A stretch of 64,000 nucleotides of DNA from Erodium maritimum (Eukaryota > Streptophyta > Magnoliopsida > Geraniales > Geraniaceae): contig OY997588.1 in NCBI GenBank assembly GCA_963921825.1, positions 53,700,803-53,764,802 of the forward strand, in the 5' to 3' direction. The position numbers and the translations under genes are program-made. Shown one piece after another: positions 1 to 10,153 of this stretch (within the stretch, counting starts at the first letter, position 1; each line of letters opens with the position of its first letter). The notes beneath the pieces are model-generated. The model was not told where the DNA came from. It was given only the letters and a program-made list of their open reading frames with translations, and searched no databases.

Positions 1-249
1 ATAAAGAAAAAAGGTGGCAAAAATCAATGATTGGGGCCTATTGCCGAATGCTGAATATGATACTTGAATTAGAAAAAAAAACGAAACAACTGAAGGTTAA
101 GGTGGTGCTGAAGAAGGCGAATTTTAAAGCAATGAAATTAAAAGTCGGGTCGATTCCTGCTAACCGCTCACTAGTCTAAGAAAACTCACCCAACACGGTC
201 TTTTATGATATTGTTCATCAGTCTGTTACCAATTACCACTGCTCTTGTG

Positions 250-560
250 CTTTTTTTTAATCAAAGAGAAATAAATGCATTAAAAAAAGAAGTGTGGGTC
301 CTGAGATAGAAACCACAACTACCAGATCAAAGTCCAACAAAAATCCAGCCCAAAAGAGAAAAACAAAAAAGAAAACAAGAGAAAACAACCACTCCGGTCC
401 ACCACAACAACCACAAGCCCACCAAACTAGCGAACAACGCCTTAAAAGACCGCTCAGGCAACCTTGATCGGACTGGTATTGGGTTGTTGTGTCTTTGGCA
501 TATTTGGATAGAACACAATTACCATGTCTTCTCAAGGTCCATTGCCATTGGATCAAGCAT
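250..560 (-). mobile_element. LINE 3'-end fragment
   Basis: On the minus strand this reads as the end of an L1-type reverse-transcriptase ORF with a cysteine- and tryptophan-rich tail. A T-rich 3' untranslated stretch and a short A-run (T-run at about 251-259 on the plus strand) follow. This is the usual form of a 5'-truncated plant LINE. No catalytic motif remains, so the call rests on composition and the A-tail. A chance open frame is the alternative. Confidence 0.35.
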
Positions 561-1266
561 TTTTATAGTTAGGGTTCAATAAGGATCGTTTTCCAGCATG
601 AGAGCGTTTGGCCATAATTTTACCTTCCTCGAGTGGATTGACTCTCCGACTGTTGCGCTGAGTAGGAGCGTCTGAGAATTGATATGTCATGTTTGAGGAA
701 TTCAGCACTTTGTTGAAATGCTCGTGCTCCTGTATTTGGTTTATTGTTTATGCTTTGTTCTTATGTTCTAAGCAAATATTTGATCTTCGATATAGTTTTT
801 GAGAAGCTTACTTTTTACCATTCTTATCTTCTTGTTCTTTTTTCCTTCTTTTTTGGGTATAGTATTCACTAAAATAAATTGTTCATTAAAAAAGAAAAAG
901 ATATGCTGATCAAGAAGTTTGATCTTTTAGAAGCCCTTAATGACTCCACCCTTACACTAGAACAAATGAAGGTTACATCCAGAACTATACGTGTTTAACG
1001 GTTTACTACAGAAAATTCATTCGTAACAATCTCTACCCCGAACTAACCATTAACTACGACAATACCCCCCTTTCCGTCAATGGCTGTTAATTTTTGTATG
1101 AAATAAAGAAAATACCCTTAATTGTTATTCAAATTTACACTATCATACCATTAAAACCCTAAAAAATTAAAATAAAAAAATATTTGAATCCTTTCTACTT
1201 ATTAATACAAAATAATTAAAAATCAATCCAATATTTTAAAATAATATTTTTTAATATCAAAATTTA
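561..1266. other. intergenic, AT-rich, no gene seen
   Basis: There is no convincing coding signal. The stretch to about 905 is T-rich on the plus strand and ends in an A-rich run after a TTCATTAAAAAAG-type tail, so it may be another LINE 3' end. 1140-1266 is very AT-rich. The same AT-rich sequence resumes after 7655, as expected if the hAT element was inserted into it. Confidence 0.4.
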
Positions 1267-4200
1267 GATAAATTTAGGGGTGCTCATGGGTGGGTACGCG
1301 GCCCATTTATGTGATACCCGGACCCGCCCGGGTCAAGCCGGTTAGGGGTTGAATAGTTCCGGACCCGAAAGAGGGCGGGTGGGCCGTGTTTTAGCACTGG
1401 ACAGGCAGGCGGAGGCGGCGGGTCAAACTGGTTTGATTTGACAGATCTTACCAAATTTAATTGGGCCGAAATTTTGGTCCGATTTAGTTAAAAATGCAAA
1501 AAAATCAGCCCAATTTAATTAAAAATACATAAATTATCTATTATTCTCTCTCAAACCCCATCTAAAACACCAAAATTTATTTCATCCATATCTTTTCCAA
1601 ATCCCTAAATTGAGGAAAAAAACAAATAGAAACCACTCCTTAACGTAAAAACCATGTGAACCAATCCAAGCCATTCATTTTAAAAATAGATGGATGAGAT
1701 GCAATTGAGTTGTTGACTGCAAAAAAAAACAACACGTTTTAGTAAGTGGTAAGGGCTTTTTAGTAAAACCATCATATTATTTTTTATCAATTCATTAATT
1801 TAATTTTTCCCGCTTCGTTTGAACTCCGATTGGCTTAAAACTTGCGTCATTAGTTTTGTTTTTTCAAGAGCTTTCTATCAAGATCAGTCATGAATATATT
1901 TTGAAGCACGAAAAAAAAAGATTATTTCGGGGCTGATTTTTAAAAAAAAGTTAAGTCTGGGTAATTTTTATAAACACTATACACTGGGTTTATCAACACT
2001 ATACATTGGGTTTATCAACACTGAACACTAGTTTTATCACCTCATTTTCCAAAATCGAACATGATTTTTATCACATCATCACATGTTTTTTTATGAACGC
2101 TAAGCACTAGTTTTATCAACACTAAACACTATGTTTATCATTAAATTGCACGTGTTTTGATCATCTCATCACATGTTTTTTTATCAACACTAAACTCTAG
2201 TCTATCACCCTTATTTCGGGGTTGATTTTAAAAAAAGTTAAGTCTGGGTAATTTTTATCAACACTATACAATGAGTTTATCAACACTATACACTGGGTTT
2301 ATCAACACTGAACACTAGTTTTATCACCTCATTTTCCAAAATCGAACATGATTTTTATCACATCCTCACATGTTCTTTTATGAACACTAAGCACTAGTTT
2401 TATCAACACAAAACAATATGTTTATGATTAAATTACATGTGTTTTTATCATCCCATCACATGTTTTTTTATCAATACTAAACTCTAGTTTATCACCCTTA
2501 TTTCGGGGCTGATTTTTAAAAAAAGTTAAGTCTGAGTTGTAATAACCACTTCTGGTCAACGTCAGTCAAACCTGCGAAAAACAGGAAAATTTAAAATTTT
2601 TAAGACAGACACTTAACTTAACTTAAATTGACCCTGAGGGTCATGCCGGACTTAAGTTGACCCCGTTATCGACTAAAATGAGTTACGGGGGACTCAAGGC
2701 AACTTTCTGGTCATTTTGGGAAAGATTGATTTTTCGCTGGAAAAGTCACCCGAGCGACGTTTTGGTCCATTCGAGGACCGTTTTGGACCCGAAAAGTTTA
2801 GCCGTCATCGTAGCGGTCTTAGTTGGGCCGTTTCCTTGAAGCCCGTCCAGTTTAAATTTTTTTTTTGGGAAAAGTGCCCGTTCGGGGCCCGAAACGTCCG
2901 TTTTTCGCGAATCTGATTGGAAAATATCAACTAGATATTTTCCAAAAGGTTGGGACCCACCTTGACACTTATCAATTATATGGTGGTGTATTTTTTGGAG
3001 GGAAAAGGTGTGGTTGGGAAGTGTTGGCCGACCATATTGGTTAAAGGGGGGGGGGGGGAGTTGGGTTTTGTGTTAGTTATTTTAAATTAGAAAAGAAGAA
3101 GAGAGGGTTTAGAGAGAGAAGGAGAAGAAGAAGAAGAAGGAAGAGAGGGAAGTTAGGGTTTGGAGGAAAATCAAACCTTTGGATCGTCTTGAAGCAAAGA
3201 GCAATCCCGTTCCCCTCGTTCTCCTCTACGGTAATACCCGAACCGATTTTCGTTTCGATTATTTTCAAGAACTAGGGTTTGGTTATAAAATTTGGTTTAG
3301 GGTTGTGTAGAGATTAGAGAGGTGTTGGAGACGTTTTAGAGGTGTTTGGGAGAAAAATTTCACGTTTTCCGGTGACCGGAGGCTCGGGAGGAGCTCCGGC
3401 CACCGTGGGTGGTGGCCGGCCGGCCATGTGGTGGCTGGCCGGAGGTGGCAGCAGCCACCACTTGGTGGCCGAGCCCCTCCCTCAAACCCTAGGGCACGGC
3501 CAAGCCCTTTGGGTGGGGCCCACGTGCTCGGTTGTTCGTGTTTTAATTACTCGGGTAGTTTAAAACGTTCCCCGGACCATCTATCCCAAACCAAATCGAA
3601 TTTTGGAATTAAATTGGAGAAGTTGTAATTAACGGGTTTTGGGAAACTTTAAACGTTAATTAATTGATTTAGAAGTCGGAATTCGATTCCGTCAAGTGCG
3701 TTGAGTTCCTTGATTTATTCTAAGACCGTAGAAACGAAAACGGGGGCTTTTGGAGCCCCGGAAGGCAACTAACCAAAACCGGGCAGATTCGCCATGTCGG
3801 GCGAATCTGGCCCTTACGGGTCCTTTTTCGGCAATATCGAATAATTGGGAAGTTTGGGAGTGACCGACATTGTCGGGGTTACGTTTGGGCGTTAAGTATG
3901 TAAATTTTTGGTTTATTCGTACTAGTTTAAAAGTACTTTAAATTTGTGTTCTTTTAGATCGTGCTACGGACCGAGGCAAGGGGAAGCTCGGCGAGTGACT
4001 GAGTGTGCTTCGGGTGATGTTGGAGCGCTTTTGGGATTGTATACGAGGTAGGGAAAAGTAGCCGGATCTCGGCCCTGATTAGGGAAAGTTAATAGTAGAA
4101 TTGCATGTGACACCGGGGTGTCGTGGGTTGAGTAGATTTATTTAATTATTAGAAAAGCATGATACGGGATTGTAGCGTTCAAGAGAAAAGCATGTGACAC

Positions 4201-4340
4201 TTAGTAGTGTCGTAGGAACAGAGAACTTAGCGATAATTGAATTACTGGAGGCATATGACCATGCCCGGAGGTTGTTTGTGAAACTAGTGATTTTAGGACC
4301 GTTGGAGGCATCGAGTATGCCGGAGGTTGTCGTGCGTTTT

Positions 4341-4488
4341 ATTTAATTGTTGAGTTTGGGTGGCCTTGAGAGCCCGTATTTAATTGTTGAGTTTGGGTGG
4401 CCTTGAGAGCCCGTATTTAATTGTTGAGTTTGGGTGGCCTTGAGAGCCCGTATTTAATTGTTGAGTCGGGGTGGCCATGAGAGCCGTG
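4341..4488 (+). repeat. 37-bp tandem repeat, 4 copies, in the solo LTR
   Basis: Units start near 4341, 4378, 4415 and 4452. The core reads GTGGCCTTGAGAGCCCGT. The same module occurs, inverted, in both LTRs of the chromovirus (52560-52740 and 61275-61455). Confidence 0.85.
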
Positions 4489-4631
4489 TATTTAATTTGG
4501 TGTCTTGAGTGGCAGCGAGTGCCCGTGGGGTTGTTGAACCCGAGTCTTGACTGTTGAGGTGTCTTGAGTGGCCTTGAGTGCCTGTGTGATTGAACTTGCC
4601 TGTGATTGTGATTGTGGTTACCTGGGGTGGT

Positions 4632-4919
4632 GAGTTCTAAAGGTCGACAGCCTGATCCGACTTAGTGTCGATGAATTGCGAGTTCTAAAGGTCGACAGCC
4701 TGATCCGACTTAGTGTCGATGAATTGCGAGTTTTAAAGGTCGACAGCCTGATCCGACTTAGTGTCGATGAATTGCGAGTTCTAAAGGTCGACAGCCTGAT
4801 CCGACTTAGTGTCGATGAATTGCGAGTTTTAAAGGTCGACAGCCTGATCCGACTTAGTGTCGAGGAATTGCGAGTTTGAAAGGTCGACAGCCTGATCCGA
4901 CTTCGTGTCGAGGAATTGC
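4632..4919 (+). repeat. 48-bp tandem repeat, 6 copies, in the solo LTR
   Basis: Six near-identical units start at 4632, 4680, 4728, 4776, 4824 and 4872. Each contains GGTCGACAGCCTGATCCGAC followed by a TAGTGTCGA block, so TCGAC and GTCGA flank each unit core as a short inverted pair. The unit length is divisible by three, so a frame stays open by arithmetic. No protein family is recognised. Confidence 0.9.
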
Positions 4920-7655
4920 GATAGGTCGAACCCTGACCTGATTGAGATTGGTTACTGAGCAGCTGGTGTGCGATCCTTTGTGATCTTGTTTGGTGTTGTG
5001 TCGTTTCGTTCGAGTCCTTGAGGAAGTCGTCGATAGTTGTGTCGGGTTTACACTGTTTTTATCGAGTGTCGAGTCTGTTGAGGAAGGTGACGGGTTGTGG
5101 GTCAGTTGAGTACTTGAGTTGGGGACTGTAGTCCCGGCGTTGGGTTTGGTTTTAGTGTTACTGGCTTTTTCTGCTAATTATGCCATAGTCAGTCTGTTAT
5201 CCGTGGAGGTGAGCGAACGCTCACCCCTAGCTGCTTTTCCTACAGGTATTGATCACCGGACGGACTAGGTTAGCTCTTGAAGTTCATGGAGCTTGGAGCG
5301 GAGTCTGGTCTTTACTTTTGTTGAGTCTAGTGACGGATGTTGTACCTTGTCCACTTGTTGGGACGTTTTTGTATTGTAAATACTATTATTTTGAGAAGTA
5401 AATGGAAATGTCAAAGCTTTTATTGAAAACAGGTTTCAAGTGTTCATGTTTTTTAAAAGTTCGCGTCCCGAGTTCGGTTCGCTTAAATTGGGGCGTGACA
5501 TGAGTAATTTGTATCAACACTATACACCGGGTTTATCAACATTGAACACTAGTTTTATCACCTCATTTTCCAAAATCGAACATGATTTTTATCACATCAT
5601 CACATGTGTTTTTATGAACACTAAGCACTAGTTTTATCAACACTAAACACTATGTTTATCATTAAATTACATGTGTTTCTATCATCTCATCACATGTTTT
5701 TTTATCAACACTAAACTCTAGTTTATCACCCTTATTTCGGGGTTGATTTTAAAAAAAAGTTAAGTCTGGGTAATTTTTATCAACACTATACAATGAGTTT
5801 ATCAACACTATACACTGGGTTTATCAACACTGAACATTAGTTTTATCACCTCATTTTCCAAAATCGAACATGATTTTTATCACATCCTCACATGTTCTTT
5901 TATGAACATTAAGCACTAGTTTTATCAACACAAAACAATATGTTTATGATTAAATTACATGCGTTTTTATCATCCCATCACATCTTTTTTTATCAATACT
6001 AAACTCTAGTTTATCACCCTTATTTCGGGACTGATTTAAAAAAAAAGTTAAGTCTGAGTAATTTGTATCAACACTATACACTGGGTTTATCAACATTGAA
6101 CACTAGTTTTATCACCTCATTTTCCAAAATCGAACATGATTTTTATCACATCATCACATGTGTTTTTATGAACACTAAGCACTAGTTTTATCAACACTAA
6201 ACACTATGTTTATCATTAAATTACATGTGTTTCTATCATCTCATCACATGTTTTTTTATCAACATTAAACTCTAGTTTATCACCCTTATTTTTAATTAAA
6301 CATGATTTTTATCACCTCATTATCTGTTTTTTATCACCCCAGTACATGTTTTTTTATCAACATTTAGCACTAGTTTGATACCCCGATATAAAAAAATTAT
6401 TAGTGAAAATTTATCAACACTCAACATTGTTTTTATCACCCCCAATATAACCTTTTATTTTCGTGCTTCAAAATATATTCATGACTGATCTTGATTTAAA
6501 GCCCTTGGAAAAAGAAAAATATTGGTGCAAGTTTGAAGCTAATCGGAGTTCAAACGAATCGGGGAATATTAAATTAGTGAATTGGTTAAGAAAAAAATGG
6601 ACACTTGTCCACATGACACCATGCTATTACAATTATGTCCTTGCTTGTGTGAGAAATGATGAAAGTGGCGTGAATTTGGGTGGAATTGAGGTGATGATGT
6701 GGCATCATGGTGAATGTTAGATCTTAGGTATGTGGCTTGAATTGGTTCACACAGTTTTTAGGATAAGAGGAGTTTCTAGCAGATTTCTCCTTTCCCTAAA
6801 TTTACTCTCTACCAAACCCCATCTTCAACACCTAACCGATCTTTCTTTTTACTCTTTGCCACCGTATCCCTTTTCTGCAAATCTCTCTAGACCTCACTTT
6901 TCTCATCAATTTCTCACAGTAAAACCCAACACTAATATTTGTCCAACTTATTAATAATCTCTTCAGACCATATTTACTCCTTCAAGGCACGAAGGCTTCT
7001 TCCACAAAGGACCCACCTATGTTCCAAAAAGGAGTCTCGCAGTGCAGATATGTTTTTTTATTTTATGAACTTTCATGTCTATAAGATGGTTTCATAAAAT
7101 TACAGACCCCTTGTTCTTCTCCAAAAACTGTAGACCTCTATAGATTCATTTTTTTGATGTTTTTTTCATGAGCATTAAAAATTTAGATTATAGTGAAAAA
7201 TAATTAATACAAGTTAAAGAAAAAAATAAGAAGAAATAAAAATTAAAGCGTTTTAATATCAACAGATTTCGGAAAAAAGTCAAAAAATTAGAATCCTAAC
7301 AATTTACTTATCTTTTTCTTCTTTCCCGTTTCAGACCTCTTTTCTTCTTTGTCAAACACGGAGATGAGCCGTGTATCGCTACATTGCGCGTGTGGTGAGT
7401 GAAACTTGAGAGAATTCTACGTTTCGCCTTGGGCTTGTACAACACATACATGCCAACCGAGTGGGAGGGGGGGGGGGGTAATAACCGGCAGTACTCGTAC
7501 ATTTTCGTTAACCTACCCGCAAGCAACCGGTAAACACACTCTCCTACCGGCACCCAGGTCGGAATCCAACGGTAAATACGCCGGTGGTTCCAGTTCCGAC
7601 CGGTTCTGGCCGGATTAGCGGGTTCCGGGTATTTTTGAGCAACCCTAGATAAATT

Positions 7656-8345
7656 ATAAAAAAAACTATTTTCAAATATTTATTAATATTTTTAATTTAA
7701 TATTCAAATTTTTTATAAATCAATAAAAATTGTTTAAAATTTTCATAAAATCTTTTTTATAAACCAATAAATTGAATTATATAAATAATAAATTAATTAA
7801 AAAAACTGTTCATCGTCTTCTCCAACCCACCAACGATGGAGCCCGGTTCATCGGATCTGCAGATCCCTGCATCTCATCTCGTAGCCCGAGTTTTATAAGG
7901 TTCTGGAAAACTTAGGAGGAAATTATTGTGGAAACGAGAAAGAAAAGAATTTCCCCAAAACGATTACAAGATTTAAAATTTGGTTTTGGAGATCAAAAGT
8001 TTGAAATCAGAAGGAGCAAAATTTATTTTCCGAAACTGATTCAAATATATTTTCAAAAAAAGTTTGAATCAAGTTTTGGGTATTTACATAGGGTTTTGGA
8101 ATCTAATGTTTTGAACTTGGAACGAACTGAAGCAAAACATGTTTTTGGGGATTAATCGTTTTGCTTGTTTATGGAAAAGTGTTGTTTACATGTTTCATTT
8201 TCCTTTGTTTAGCTGCTGCAACACACGGGGGGTGGCTGAGAAATTGGGGCGGCTGTGAGAGGAATTAGGGCTGCTCGAGGTTGAGGAAGATGAACATGCA
8301 CTAAGAGAAATGGTTTATACGTTTTAATTTTTTTTAATTCTTTTC
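7656..8345. other. intergenic, AT-rich, no gene seen
   Basis: AT-rich sequence continues the region before 1267, followed by 7800-8330 with moderate GC and short open frames of random composition. No domain, splice-supported gene or element end was recognised. Confidence 0.5.
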
Positions 8346-8474
8346 TGTTGTGGAAATCAAGTTTGATCGGAACCAATACCAAGACACCAATGGCCCAAGA
8401 ATAATACGAAGGTTGGTGTCTACGGGTTGGTTACCAAGCAAGACAAGAAATAACAATTGGAGATTAAGAGTAGA
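8346..8474 (-). other. unassigned repeat-like sequence flanking the LINE (left part)
   Basis: Before the LINE inserted, this was continuous with 13946-14242. Read on the minus strand, the joined stretch contains a TATAAATAG box (about 14036-14044) and ends in ...CCACAACA at 8346. This resembles the promoter and downstream part of an LTR, but no matching TSD, primer-binding site or second copy was found. It may equally be the 3' untranslated part of the older minus-strand LINE. Confidence 0.25.
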
Positions 8475-8511
8475 GTAGAGAGGATTTCTATTTAAATCAT
8501 ATTGAATTAAA

Positions 8512-10150
8512 ATGTCTGGGACTCTCTCTCTCTCTTCTGGGGTTTCAGACTGGTCGCCGGCTTCCACCACGATCTCCAGTCGATCAGTTCTCACCCCCAC
8601 GCGTGGAGAAGATTGCTCCCCGTCCGACGCTCCTCGGCGCACTGTTTCTTCCTTGATTTCGCGCTTCAATCAGCCCGACCTTTTTCCTTTGTCGTAGCTC
8701 CGCCTAGAGACGGGGATCGTCTTACTACTTCAACGTCTCATCCAGCCGATCACCAGGAAGATCCGTGCAAGCTGTTCGTCACGAACCTGCCTCCCTTGGC
8801 TAAGGAGCACTAGATTCATAGGGTTTTCTCAGTCCATGCCACGATATCAGGGATCTATCTCAGCCCACAATCCGTCTCTTCCGGCTGGCCATTATGCTTT
8901 ATCCATGGAGCCACTCCCTCCGATTGTCATAAGATGATCGCCACTCTCAATGGTAAGCGCTTTGGTGGCAAAAGGATTTTGGTTGTGCCAGCTTGGTTGA
9001 AACCCGCTCGCAAATCCCGCTCGACCTGGAGACCATCTTCTGCATCTGCGCCCAATTCGGTTCCTGCGACTGGCGATGTTCCTAGTGCTTCCTTGATTCC
9101 ATCTGGAATCGTTGTGGATGATTTATCCACCAGAGCTTTATCTAGCGCAATTGGCATAGCTCATACCAACTCGAACTCTTCTCAGCTCTGTGAAGCTCTT
9201 AGTTGTGCAGGTTTTGATGAGTTTCAACTAAAGAGCTGTGGCAACAGAATGTTCATGATTTCTTCGTTTGATGAGATCAAGGACTGGTCTGTTCTTGTAC
9301 CTTGGTTTGACATTGTTAGACCAACTGGTGAGCTGCTCACAAAGGCGAGTTTTTTTTTCAATAGTTAGCTGTTTCGGGTCTTCCAATCCAGGGCAGAAGT
9401 TTTGACAATTACAAGTCTTTTGGTTCAAGCTTGGGCGAGGTTCTGCAGGTTATTGTCTTTGAGTTCGAGAGTTTATATGTCCTTGTTCATCGCCCAGATC
9501 GCTTGTCTCCAATGTACTCTGCTTTCCAGCTTGGTGATTCAGTCTTGAAACTTTGGATTGAGCCTGTTGCGGCCAGCGATGTCCCGTTGCCGGTGAATCG
9601 TCCCGGCGGTTGTCTCTCTGATGAGTTCAACTCGGATTCTTCTGAGACACGATCCTCATCTCCTACGCGTGATCCCACGCGCATCCCTGACACTCAAAAT
9701 TCAAACCACGTATCGGATGAGAATCGCTCGCCCATATCCAACCAAGGATTCAACGAGTACGAAGACTCCTTCCTTGGGTCTGGCTCTCTTGAGATTGTCC
9801 CTGATTCGGTGGACCTTGCCGTTGTCCCAATTGATGCTCAGAAGCCCGACGAGGCTAGTTCATCTAAGTTGCGTGGGCCTCAAGCAACTACCCCTTTTCG
9901 AGTTCGGCCAAGCGTCGTTCCCCGTGCGAAACCTTTCCGTGTCTCAGAGCCATCCAAACAACCTAATTTGATCCCGATCTCTTGGAATCACGTCAAGAAG
10001 ATTGGATTCAAAGTACTAGCTTCTGGGGCAGATATACGCGAGCATTTTGAAAATATAGAAGCAGAAGTCGCAGGCTATCCTCTATTAGAAGGCTCCGATC
10101 TTCCCGGTGCTGTTGCTGGCGTCTCCGGCGCCTCTTCTCCCTCAGCTTGA
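8512..10150 (+). pseudogene. LINE ORF1 (RRM-domain RNA-binding protein), broken
   Basis: A start at 8512 opens a Ser/Thr-rich N-terminus. The frame then shifts near 8690. The RRM follows (about 8765-9010): LFVTNLP matches an RNP2-like strand, and NGKRFGGKRILVV is the end of the fold. A TAG at 8811-8813 interrupts the RRM. After it, 8814-9368 continues in the same frame, including a segment of the kind that follows the RRM in these ORF1 proteins (about 9170-9340). A further shift near 9370-9430 leads to the acidic, Ser/Pro-rich C-terminal part ending at 10150. By family, ORF1 would bind LINE RNA. At least two shifts and one stop make this copy non-functional. Confidence 0.75.
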
Positions 10151-10153
10151 TTC

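Larger units (their letters stand above)
2538..5500 (+). mobile_element. solo LTR of a Ty3/gypsy element
   Basis: The segment begins TGTAATAACC and ends GGGGCGTGACA, flanked by the 5-bp duplication TGAGT (2533-2537 and 5501-5505). Its ends match, in the opposite orientation, those of the full-length chromovirus at 51586-63488. The LTR also shares that element's roughly 37-bp GGTGGCCTTGAGAGCCCG module. No internal region, primer-binding site or second LTR is present, so this is a solo LTR left by LTR-LTR recombination. It is 2963 bp, close to the 3.2 kb of the intact LTRs. Confidence 0.88.
1922..6290. repeat. tandem array of about 289-bp units inside the MULE
   Basis: About five copies of one unit start near 1922, 2214, 2503, 5724 and 6013. 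Each begins with a TTATTTCGGGG(C/T)TGATTT block and continues with repeated TTTATCAACACT and TTTATCACC phrases. The third unit is split by the solo LTR. Spacing is about 289-290 bp where uninterrupted. Short TTTATCAAC sub-repeats inside each unit suggest stepwise amplification. No reading frame is maintained. Confidence 0.8.
1612..6792. mobile_element. Mutator-like element with long terminal inverted repeats
   Basis: It is bounded by a 10-bp direct repeat TCCCTAAATT (1602-1611 and 6793-6802). Its long inverted arms run about 1612-1915 and 6460-6792. Long TIRs with a 9-11-bp TSD indicate a MULE. The interior is tandem repeats, with no transposase. A shorter relative lies at 26276-27623. A gypsy solo LTR (2538-5500) interrupts this copy, which would otherwise be about 2.2 kb. 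It is inserted inside the hAT element. Confidence 0.8.
1275..7647. mobile_element. non-autonomous hAT element (host of nested insertions)
   Basis: The ends are inverted repeats: TAGGGGTGCTCA at 1275 and the complement of TAGGGTTGCTCA ending at 7647 (11 of 12 match). They are flanked by a perfect 8-bp duplication GATAAATT (1267-1274 and 7648-7655). Terminal repeats of this form with an 8-bp TSD are typical of hAT transposons. No hAT transposase or BED/dimerisation domain is seen. Without the inner MULE and its TSD the element is about 1.2 kb, a deletion derivative. GC-rich subterminal regions (1290-1430 and 7480-7640) are also usual for this group. Confidence 0.85.

Noticed and set aside
4676-4879. 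Repeat peptide with MRVLKVDSLIRLSVDEL units
   Set aside because: It is the translation of a 48-bp LTR tandem repeat, open only because 48 is divisible by three.
6463-6720. Open frame starting MLQNIFMTD, with a similar frame at 27294-27491
   Set aside because: The similarity comes from the homologous terminal inverted repeats of two MULEs. The opposite arm carries the same sequence in inverted form, and no domain is present.
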